The notes: generated by a model from the letters alone, not told the origin. Positions 1 to 4,552 are shown, counted from the stretch's first letter. The stretch is 6,059 bases of DNA from Methanobacterium sp. UBA8 (GCA_002509665.1 DADN01000235.1:1055-7113), one strand, 5' to 3'. Translations and numbers: made by a program.

Positions 1-1
1 T

Positions 2-37
2 TATAATGTAAAACTTTAAATATATAAACGTTTCTAT
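2..37 (+). promoter_or_regulatory. Archaeal promoter (TATA box) of the peptide gene
   Basis: The core TTTAAATATATAA at 15-27 is a strong archaeal TATA box, and transcription would start around 47-52. Thirty-one of 36 bases are repeated at 2481-2516, including the TATAATGTAA upstream part, so more than the TATA core is conserved. The first good start codon with a strong SD lies at 236, which implies an unusually long leader of about 185 nt. The TATA call is from sequence; the start site is inferred from usual archaeal spacing. Confidence 0.65.
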
Positions 38-49
38 AGTAGGGTAGCG

Positions 50-235
50 TTGTATTAATTAATCAAAATAGAGGTGATGTAAAGGATACACAAAATGAAA
101 ATAGAAGTCTCATATATCGGGGTAATGTTTCTTAGATAATTGGAATGGATAAAAAATTGATTTGCAACTTCACAGTTGCTTAAAAGTGACATAGTACAAA
201 TTATACATTTAATTAAATTATTGGAAGGTGAAAAT
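50..235 (+). promoter_or_regulatory. Long 5' leader of the peptide gene with a uORF and a hairpin
   Basis: Between the inferred start site and the peptide gene lie an SD-like GAGGTGAT (71-78) whose nearest ATG (77-79) is followed directly by TAA, a 14-codon ORF at 95-139 (begins MKIEVSYIG), and a perfect hairpin GCAACT-TCAC-AGTTGC at 164-179. The word ATAATTGGAA occurs at 136-145 and, with one mismatch, at 217-226. Such a leader could carry post-transcriptional control, but this is inference. It matches no riboswitch class I recognise. Confidence 0.35.
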
Positions 236-403
236 ATGGTAGATGATCTTGGATTTGGAAAAGTTGAAGGTAAAAGTATACCTGTGGATTGTAAAATGCA
301 TGCCATATCTGCAGGATTTGCTGCATCTACATCTAGTGCTTTATGCGATAGAACAGATTGTCCATCTTATGGTAAATGGTGGTGCCCTTTCACAGGATGG
401 TAA
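236..403 (+). CDS. Small Cys-containing peptide, candidate bacteriocin/RiPP precursor
   Basis: This gene encodes 55 residues starting MVDDLGFGKVEGK. The ATG at 236 is chosen over an upstream in-frame ATG at 176 because GGAAGGTGA (223-231) sits 4 nt before it, an excellent archaeal SD. The N-terminal part (1-18) is acidic and leader-like. The rest has four cysteines (C19, C37, C42, C50), an Ala/Ser/Thr-rich stretch (about 28-36), and an aromatic tail with Y45, W48, W49, F52 and W55. There is no classical double-Gly cleavage site, Sec signal or lipobox. An ABC exporter gene follows 188 nt downstream on the same strand, so a secreted and perhaps modified or disulphide-bonded peptide is the best reading. 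No lanthipeptide, sactipeptide or YcaO enzyme lies in the window, and 1-235 has no room for one, so any such gene must lie outside. I do not recognise a named family; a small metal-binding protein is an alternative. Confidence 0.6.
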   Translation: MVDDLGFGKVEGKSIPVDCKMHAISAGFAASTSSALCDRTDCPSYGKWWCPFTGW

Positions 404-413
404 ATATTAAACA

Positions 414-440
414 ATTTTCTTAATTTCCTTTTAATTTATT
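414..440 (+). terminator. T-rich terminator after the peptide gene
   Basis: Three T-rich runs (ATTTTCTTAATTT, CCTTTTAATTTATTT) begin about 10 nt after the peptide stop, as in oligo-T archaeal terminators. Together with the separate TATA candidates ahead of the exporter, this suggests that the peptide may be made as a short abundant transcript, with the exporter transcribed separately or by readthrough. Confidence 0.4.
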
Positions 441-518
441 TGCGCTAAAAATGTCGTATTTAATCAAATAATTGGAAATACCGGTTAATAGAACACTCTA
501 ATCTTTCTTTTATAATGA

Positions 519-571
519 TTTTAAATATTTCATACGTTATATTCATTTTTAATCATAAAATGTTTAAATAA
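519..571 (+). promoter_or_regulatory. Promoter region of the ABC exporter (two TATA candidates)
   Basis: TTTTAAATATTT (519-530) would start transcription near 550, giving a leader of about 40 nt. A second candidate, GTTTAAATAA (562-571), is centred about 25 bp before the ATG at 592 and would give a leaderless mRNA. The region also contains ATAATTGGAA at 468-477, the word found twice in the peptide leader. Which TATA is used cannot be decided from sequence. Confidence 0.4.
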
Positions 572-591
572 TGTAAATATAAGTGACAGTA

Positions 592-2280
592 ATGATAAAA
601 AAGAGTTTCAAATTCTTCTTTAATGAGTATGTAAGGCAACACGTTTTAACTTTAATTATTGTGCTAGTTTTAGGTCTTTTTTCCCTGTTATTCTCGTTTA
701 TAAGCCCTTTACTCATTAAATCACTCATTGACGATGTTTTTGTAGGTAAACAAGTCAATTTATTTGTTTATATTATTATTGGAATCATTGGCATGTATTT
801 CATATCCTCGATTTCAAATTATTTTAAAGGTTTTATAACTGGAAAATTGCAATTAACACTGTTAAAGGAGGTATCAGAAAGTATATTTGGCATAGTCCAA
901 TTTGCACCAGTTAAAAGCACTCAAGAGTTAAAAGTGGGAGATTTAATCACCCGTATTATGGGCAACACTCAGATTGCTATAAATGTACCTGTCAGCATCA
1001 TTCCTCAGCTTTTTATGAGTGTAGTGGGTATCATTGTCCCTTTTTTTATAATGATGTCCCTTAATTTCCAGCTTGCACTTATTGTAATGAGCCCGGTTAT
1101 ATTGTTTGTACTGGCATCATCTATCTTTGGAAAAAGAATGCAGGATATACAGAAGATATTTTTAGAAAATAACGCATCAGTTTACTCTTTTTTAAAGGAA
1201 AATCTTTCTATCATTCCATTAATAAAAGTTTTTGGCCTTGAATCCTGGTCACAAAACAGATTTAAAGACCAGATGGATGATTATTTCACGACTTCTATAA
1301 GCTATACAAAAGTTTCATCCTTGAATTCCTCTTTAAGTTCATTAATTTTGGGGATACCTGTAGTTTTACTTATTATTTTCGGCGGTTATAATGTATTGGA
1401 AGGAACTATAAGTATTGGGACTTTTACAGCTTTTATATCTTACACATCTATCTTTTTCTCGCCTATTTCTCAGTTATCCTCTTTGTGGACTTCTTATAAA
1501 AGTGCATCACCTGCTTTTGATAGAATAAATGAAATTTTTAACATGGAAACAGGAAAAAGTGGAAATAAAGAAATTGAAATTAAAAATGGGAATATAGAAA
1601 TGGAGGATGTGGGATTCTCATATGATAACAGGTGTATTCTTAAAGGATTCAATGCTGTATTTGGTAAAGGTTTAAACTATATAGTAGGCGATAATGGAGC
1701 GGGGAAAAGTACTATCCTTAAGTTAATCTGCTCGCTCTATACTGTAGACGAAGGCACTATTAAAATTGATGGACATGATATTACAGAAATTAAAAAGGAA
1801 AGTTTAAATAGAGCTATTTCAATGATATTTGCAGATCCATATCTATTCGACGGATCTATCTATGAAAATATTAGAATTGGCAACCTTGAAGCGTCCAAAG
1901 AGGACATTATCCGCGTGGCTAAACTGGTTAAAATCCATGATTTCGTAGAGAAAACACCTGAAAAATACAATACGAATGTGGGGGAAGGTGGATTAATGCT
2001 TTCAAGTGGGGAAAAGCAAAAAATTGCACTTGCGAGGGCTGTTTTAAAAGATTCACCTATTATTCTTTTGGATGAGGTGACAAAATCTATAGATACTGAT
2101 TCAAGGAAAGCTATCAATGAAGTCATTAATGGCCTAAAAAATGAGAAGACAGTTATAATTGTCACCCACGATGCCAGTGAAATAGATAATGATGGCAATA
2201 TTGTATATTTAGGGCATGAAAATGGAATAAGTGAAGTATTAAACTTGCAGGATTTACATGAACATAAAATTCCGCTTTAA
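592..2280 (+). CDS. ABC exporter half-transporter (fused permease and ATPase), probable peptide exporter
   Basis: This 562-residue membrane protein has the type I exporter layout: six transmembrane segments (about 18-39, 56-75, 134-155, 158-180, 249-269, 275-295) followed by a nucleotide-binding domain. The NBD has an A-loop Tyr (Y344), Walker A GDNGAGKST (366-374), signature LSSGE (470-474), Walker B IILLDE with catalytic E495, a D-loop at 499-501, and H-loop H526. It should work as a dimer. Only about 17 residues precede TM1, so there is no C39 peptidase domain and any leader removal needs another protease. The Q-loop glutamine appears replaced by Ala (A414, in FADPYLF where VPQDPFLF is usual). 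ATG 592 is preferred over GTG 583 because GTGA (583-586) serves as a weak SD 5 nt before it and the GTG has no SD. The neighbouring small Cys-containing peptide gene suggests a peptide substrate; a general multidrug or lipid exporter cannot be excluded. Confidence 0.93.
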   Translation: MIKKSFKFFFNEYVRQHVLTLIIVLVLGLFSLLFSFISPLLIKSLIDDVFVGKQVNLFVYIIIGIIGMYFISSISNYFKGFITGKLQLTLLKEVSESIFGIVQFAPVKSTQELKVGDLITRIMGNTQIAINVPVSIIPQLFMSVVGIIVPFFIMMSLNFQLALIVMSPVILFVLASSIFGKRMQDIQKIFLENNASVYSFLKENLSIIPLIKVFGLESWSQNRFKDQMDDYFTTSISYTKVSSLNSSLSSLILGIPVVLLIIFGGYNVLEGTISIGTFTAFISYTSIFFSPISQLSSLWTSYKSASPAFDRINEIFNMETGKSGNKEIEIKNGNIEMEDVGFSYDNRCILKGFNAVFGKGLNYIVGDNGAGKSTILKLICSLYTVDEGTIKIDGHDITEIKKESLNRAISMIFADPYLFDGSIYENIRIGNLEASKEDIIRVAKLVKIHDFVEKTPEKYNTNVGEGGLMLSSGEKQKIALARAVLKDSPIILLDEVTKSIDTDSRKAINEVINGLKNEKTVIIVTHDASEIDNDGNIVYLGHENGISEVLNLQDLHEHKIPL

Positions 2281-2301
2281 GATAACTTTTTTAGAGTTAT
2301 T
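2281..2301 (+). terminator. Hairpin with T-rich loop after the exporter gene
   Basis: ATAACT (2282-2287) pairs with AGTTAT (2295-2300) around a T5-containing loop, immediately after the TAA of the exporter. Position and T-run fit a transcription terminator. The same TTATTTGCG word ends this element (2297-2305) and the T-rich stretch after the peptide gene (436-444). Confidence 0.4.
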
Positions 2302-2377
2302 TGCGTAAGTGAATAGTTTAAATACTTATTTTGAGTGCTTGCGATTTAACACGATCAAAACAGTAAAATACTTTATT

Positions 2378-2389
2378 TAGATATAAAAG
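2378..2389 (+). promoter_or_regulatory. TATA box for a candidate small RNA
   Basis: TAGATATAAAAG is a good archaeal TATA box. Transcription would begin about 25 nt on, near 2408-2412, directly at a pair of hairpins (2400-2446). No long ORF follows on this strand. Confidence 0.4.
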
Positions 2390-2407
2390 TTTTTTAAATC
2401 AATCGAA

Positions 2408-2490
2408 GGGGATTGAATAGGAGTTAAATGGAGGTACTCCTATTCATGATCTACAAAATAAACAACCTACCTACTACATGTATAATGTAA
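2408..2490 (+). ncRNA. Candidate small RNA or tiny ORF with a start codon held in a hairpin
   Basis: Bases 2414-2424 pair perfectly with 2436-2446 (11 bp: TGAATAGGAGT with ACTCCTATTCA) around an 11-nt loop, TAAATGGAGGT. A smaller hairpin CAATC-GAAGGG-GATTG lies just before it (2400-2415). AGGAG in the 5' arm is a correctly spaced SD for the ATG in the loop (2428), which opens a 20-codon ORF ending at 2490 (begins MEVLLFMIYK). The loop also carries GGAGGT, a second anti-16S match. This could be a structured sRNA, a tiny gene with a closed ribosome site, or a leader fragment. There is no homology support. Confidence 0.35.
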
Positions 2491-2516
2491 CATTTTAACT
2501 ATATAAAGTTTTCTAT
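2481..2516 (+). promoter_or_regulatory. Second copy of the peptide-gene promoter block
   Basis: Thirty-one of 36 bases match 2-37, including TATAATGTAA, TTTAA, TATATAAA and TTTCTAT. The TATA core is at 2496-2507, with an expected start near 2527-2532. No gene of usable length follows before the Alba gene on the other strand, so the block either drives a short RNA or is left over from a duplication. Confidence 0.55.
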
Positions 2517-2527
2517 TATAATAAATT

Positions 2528-2630
2528 AAAATAGTAAATCGCTGAACAATTTTTATTATAATTAATGGGATTAATAGGTAAAAGGACTGTTTGTCCTTAT
2601 TGAAAATTAAAAAAAGATATTTTTTATTTA
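2528..2630 (+). ncRNA. Candidate short RNA ending in a hairpin and T-run
   Basis: Downstream of the promoter copy at 2481-2516 lie ATTAAT-GGG-ATTAAT (2561-2575), a perfect hairpin AAGGAC-TGTTT-GTCCTT (2582-2598), then A7-GATA-T6 (2612-2628). This order of promoter, hairpin and T-run fits a transcript of about 100 nt. The only ORF is 12 codons (2565-2603). The A/T-rich end may instead terminate the Alba transcript arriving from the other strand. Confidence 0.25.
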
Positions 2631-2640
2631 AGGATTTTTA
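2604..2640 (-). terminator. T-rich terminator of the Alba gene
   Basis: Read on the minus strand, the first 45 nt after the Alba stop contain ATCTTTTTTTAATTTTC, a typical oligo-T archaeal termination region. The hairpin at 2582-2598 follows it. Confidence 0.4.
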
Positions 2641-2648
2641 CAATTTAA

Positions 2649-2921
2649 CTATTTGCTGAGCTGTATTTCAATAGCTGAAACGTTACTGTTTGATCCTTCT
2701 CTGTTGGATACTTCTTCTGTACTGATATCGATAGCTCCAATTTCTGCCTCGGTTATAAATCGGTTTCTTACAATTTCAGCGACATCAACCGCCCTACTTA
2801 TGGCTTTCCCTCGGGCCTTTAACATTACTTCAGATGTTCCCCCGTTCATTTGGGTCACGACAGCTAACACATAATTCATTACTGGTTTAGTTCCAATGTA
2901 TACGACATTTTCTTCTGACAT
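2649..2921 (-). CDS. albA: Alba-family DNA/RNA-binding chromatin protein
   Basis: This 90-residue protein has the full length and order of Alba (Sac10b) proteins. It has the N-terminal strand [13 protein letters not shown] (6-18), a central helix and strand with [19 protein letters not shown] (31-49), and EIVRNRF (49-55). It ends in the strand NVSAIEIQL (79-87). Alba dimers coat chromosomal DNA and also bind RNA; binding strength in Sulfolobus is tuned by acetylation of Lys16. By alignment to the GKKPVMNYV motif, the Lys16 position is Thr (T11) here and Lys17 is kept (K12). The start is secure: GGAGGTT (2927-2933) lies 5 nt upstream. The gene has its own promoter and is probably transcribed alone. 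Confidence 0.95.
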   Translation of the reverse strand: MSEENVVYIGTKPVMNYVLAVVTQMNGGTSEVMLKARGKAISRAVDVAEIVRNRFITEAEIGAIDISTEEVSNREGSNSNVSAIEIQLSK

Positions 2922-2970
2922 CTTTTAACCTCCGTAGAAATGATGAGTACTATAATATTTGAATGTAATA

Positions 2971-2980
2971 TTATATACAA
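2971..2980 (-). promoter_or_regulatory. TATA box of the Alba gene
   Basis: On the minus strand this reads TTGTATATAA, about 50 bp before the Alba ATG. Transcription would start near 2948, giving a leader of about 27 nt that contains the SD GGAGGTT. Confidence 0.5.
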
Positions 2981-3022
2981 CTATGCATTTTAGTAGATAA
3001 AGATTTAAAAGATTCTAAATTC

Positions 3023-3051
3023 AAAAATGTGTAATTTTAATTACAATTTTT
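3023..3051. repeat. Imperfect 13-bp inverted repeat upstream of the Alba promoter
   Basis: TGTAATT (3030-3036) and AATTACA (3039-3045) are perfect arms around TT. Outer arms AAAAAT (3023-3028) and ATTTTT (3046-3051) extend the pairing to 13 bp with one bulged G (3029). It lies about 45 bp upstream of the Alba TATA. It may be a dimeric regulator site or part of the downstream region of the next gene; A/T-rich context raises the chance of coincidence. Confidence 0.3.
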
Positions 3052-3151
3052 AAATTTAAATTTATTTATGTGTTTTTTGTAAATTAACTGATACGACGTT
3101 TATAATAAACAGTTAAATACTAAAATCCTTATTTTGAGTATATTATTGATT

Positions 3152-3182
3152 GGAAATGGTCTGAATAAAAATAAAACCATTA
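3152..3182 (-). terminator. Terminator-like hairpin after the winged-helix gene
   Basis: On the minus strand AATGGT and ACCATT flank the T-rich loop TTTATTTTTATTCAG, 17-46 nt after the stop codon of the gene at 3199-3507. The T-rich loop is the likely termination signal. Confidence 0.35.
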
Positions 3183-3198
3183 CATTAACTTTTCTCCT

Positions 3199-3507
3199 TC
3201 ATATTTCCCTTTTACCTGGAACTCTTTGGGGTTTGGAATCTCCTTTTCCAGATCGCTTGCCTTTACCATAAGTTTCATCTGATTTTCTAGCTTTTTTATC
3301 TGTCATTGGCCTTATAAGGCCGTGTTCCAGTACATAATCTTCATATAACAGTTTATTTAGAACTTCTCTAAAATCTGCACGGGACAAATCTGAAAATTCC
3401 TTTTTTAAAGTAGAATATAATCGTTTTTCAAGATAAACACCATTGTGATCTTTTAAGATGCTATTAGCTCTTATCTCTACTGAAGATAGCTTATCATTGT
3501 TGGTCAT
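3199..3507 (-). CDS. Small winged-helix-like protein with a basic C-terminal tail
   Basis: The product is 102 residues and I do not recognise a named family. Residues 10-67 read as a compact helix-strand-helix-turn-helix-strand unit: helix 10-21, GVYL, helix 27-38, the turn SDLS, a helix from RADFREVL to about 59, then EHGLIRPM as a wing-like strand. The tail (71-102) is rich in Lys, Arg and Gly (KKARK, GKGKRSGKG, PGKR) and is probably disordered and nucleic-acid binding. The ATG at 3507 is supported by AGGAG (3517-3521) and a TATA box at 3549-3559. It lies upstream of the Alba gene on the same strand, about 280 bp away, with its own promoter. A DNA- or RNA-binding role is inference from fold prediction by eye and charge. 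Confidence 0.8.
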   Translation of the reverse strand: MTNNDKLSSVEIRANSILKDHNGVYLEKRLYSTLKKEFSDLSRADFREVLNKLLYEDYVLEHGLIRPMTDKKARKSDETYGKGKRSGKGDSKPQRVPGKREI

Positions 3508-3548
3508 TTTTTTTATCTCCTAAATATTTAAATTAGTCTTCCATTGAT

Positions 3549-3559
3549 TATATATTTTT
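3549..3559 (-). promoter_or_regulatory. TATA box of the winged-helix gene
   Basis: On the minus strand this reads AAAATATATAA, about 42 bp before the ATG. The start of transcription is expected near 3525, leaving a short leader with the AGGAG site at 3517-3521. Confidence 0.5.
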
Positions 3560-3644
3560 TCTAAATAATTTAATTTCTTAAATTTGTGGAGATACTAAGA
3601 TTAAAAATTTAAAAGAATAATTGGGAATAAATAATATTTAAAGA

Positions 3645-3654
3645 GTATAAAAGT
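3645..3654 (+). promoter_or_regulatory. TATA box ahead of the transglutaminase relic
   Basis: GTATAAAAGT is centred about 32 bp before the ATG at 3682, so a near-leaderless transcript is expected. It appears to be the surviving promoter of the degraded secreted-protein gene that follows. Confidence 0.35.
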
Positions 3655-3681
3655 TAGAATAAGTTCTTATTTAAATTATTA

Positions 3682-3880
3682 ATGCGTGTTTTAACTATTT
3701 TTTCATTATTTATTATTTTTAAGCTGTTTAATTCAATGTTTAATGTTTTATAAACATATTTATGCTCAATTTAGTAATTTTAAAACAGGACATGTTATTG
3801 CATCAGCTTATATAAATGGTAAATGGTACGATGGAGATTTAAGTAACAATATAAATAAATTTGGAAACACTTTAAGCTGA
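3682..3880 (+). pseudogene. Internally deleted secreted transglutaminase-like protein (relic)
   Basis: An ATG at 3682 opens a short hydrophobic, signal-like ORF (MRVLTIFSLFIIFKLF, stop at 3751-3753). In the next frame, 3743-3880 encodes 45 residues containing GHVIASAYINGKWYDGD and, near its end, NKFGNTLS. The second part matches the His-to-Asp segment of transglutaminase-like (papain-fold) domains, typically GHVWAQVYVNGKWYAAD followed by an N-x-FG motif. The spacing from His17 to Asp32 is exactly that expected. The catalytic Cys half is missing. The best reading is a signal peptide joined to the domain's C-terminal end by an internal deletion and a frameshift. Such domains are common in surface and pseudomurein-related proteins of Methanobacteriales. 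Family assignment is from memory of the motif only. Confidence 0.5.
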
Positions 3881-3911
3881 AAATTACTTAAATTGTATGG
3901 AATTTACAGAG

Positions 3912-3934
3912 AATTACCATTTTAAATGGTAATT
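3912..3934. repeat. Perfect 11-bp-arm palindrome
   Basis: AATTACCATTT and AAATGGTAATT are exact inverse complements around one T. It lies 31 bp after the transglutaminase relic's stop codon. As RNA it would form a hairpin with a short loop, possibly the old terminator; as DNA it could be a dimeric protein site. Confidence 0.5.
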
Positions 3935-3966
3935 AAAGTAGCTTAACTTCTAAAATAATTATTTTT

Positions 3967-4036
3967 AATGGTGGGAATTATAAAAAAAGATTTAAGCACG
4001 AAGTTTTTCTATTCCCACATTTTAGTTATTTTTTTT
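3967..4036 (+). terminator. Strong hairpin followed by a T-run
   Basis: GTGGGAAT (3971-3978) pairs with ATTCCCAC (4011-4018). A3967-T3969 adds three pairs past a bulged G, and an inner AAAAA/TTTTT pairing shortens the 32-nt spacer. A T-rich run ending in T8 follows (4020-4036). It looks like an intrinsic terminator or the 3' end of a small RNA, though no gene directly precedes it other than the relic. Confidence 0.4.
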
Positions 4037-4130
4037 AGAAATTAGTAATTCTAGATATCTTAAAAGGGGAAAAATATCCAGAATTTTTAAGTGATCCAAT
4101 TATATAATAAGTTAATAATACTTTATACAT
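4035..4130 (-). CDS. Very small ORF, doubtful
   Basis: Thirty-one codons starting MYKVLLTYYI and ending SRITNF. There is no SD and no convincing TATA at the right distance. A second frame over the same bases (TTG at 4094) also reads as a plausible 25-residue hydrophobic peptide, which suggests decayed coding sequence rather than a real gene. I recognise nothing in it. Confidence 0.15.
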   Translation of the reverse strand: MYKVLLTYYIIGSLKNSGYFSPFKISRITNF

Positions 4131-4155
4131 TTTTCGGATTATGATTTAATCGTAT

Positions 4156-4288
4156 TTATTTTCTATATTTGTTAATAAGTTCTTTCTTTATGTTTATGTC
4201 CACATTATTTTAATGTATTCACAATTTGAGGTTTATCTACTTCTAAATCATTTATTATAATGTTTCTGATCTGTTCTTCTATTTTTTT
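4156..4288 (-). pseudogene. Decayed coding fragments downstream of the frameshifted gene
   Basis: On the minus strand, 4288-4205 reads KKIEEQIRNIIINDLEVDKP and ends NTLK before a stop. In another frame 4203-4156 reads VDINIKKELINKYRK and then stops. Both have balanced, protein-like composition but no start codon, and the second begins within two bases of the first's stop. They look like the remains of one gene broken by frameshifts. No family is recognised. Confidence 0.3.
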
Positions 4289-4316
4289 TCAAAATTTAAA
4301 ATTAAAGATATTCTCT

Positions 4317-4552
4317 TTATAAATCTGTGGGGTGTATTATAGCAGTATCAGGAGGATAATGATAATATTTCAAGCTTGAAATTGGTATTACGGTTCTACA
4401 ATTTTCATTATTCTCATCAATAAAATCTATAGATATATCTTTTTCCCCAATTATTATCTTTTTAATATTTCATCTTCTTCTATTTCATAAGAATCTGATG
4501 TATCATCTATATAATGAACAATTACGTATTTTACTTCCATCATAGTTTTCAT
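4317..4552 (-). pseudogene. Frameshifted small acidic protein gene
   Basis: From ATG 4552 the minus strand reads MKTMMEVKYVIVHYIDDTSD and continues to EIEEDEILK before TAA TAA at 4456-4451. The next frame takes over at once with IIIGEKDISIDFIDENNENC and runs to HPTDL and a stop at 4317-4319. Adding one A to the minus-strand A5 run (T5 at 4459-4463) restores a single 78-residue ORF: 236 bases are present and 237 are needed. The restored protein is acidic, has alternating strand-like segments, and ends with KYYHYPPDT. I do not recognise it. It may be a true pseudogene, a sequencing error in a homopolymer, or slippage-controlled. Met4 or Met5 could be the real start. Confidence 0.55.

Noticed and set aside
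176..235. N-terminal extension of the peptide gene from the ATG at 176
   Set aside because: The ATG at 176 lacks an SD, and the extension is encoded across the SD GGAAGGTGA that serves the ATG at 236.
55..306. 83-codon minus-strand ORF
   Set aside because: It lies antisense to the leader and peptide gene, has no SD or TATA, and its composition is that of a reverse-strand shadow.
564..758. 64-codon minus-strand ORF
   Set aside because: It is antisense to the start of the exporter and has no initiation signals.
1860..2198. 112-codon minus-strand ORF inside the exporter gene
   Set aside because: It is fully antisense to the conserved ATPase domain, whose motifs prove the plus frame.
2653..2874. 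73-codon plus-strand ORF
   Set aside because: It is antisense to Alba, which is certain by homology.
3091..3181. 26-codon minus-strand ORF (begins MVLFLFRPF) after the winged-helix gene
   Set aside because: An AGGAG lies upstream but is better spaced to an ATG followed at once by TAA, and the sequence overlaps a terminator-like hairpin.
3900..4040. Insertion-sequence ends around the two hairpins
   Set aside because: No transposase fragment and no target-site duplication could be found beside them.
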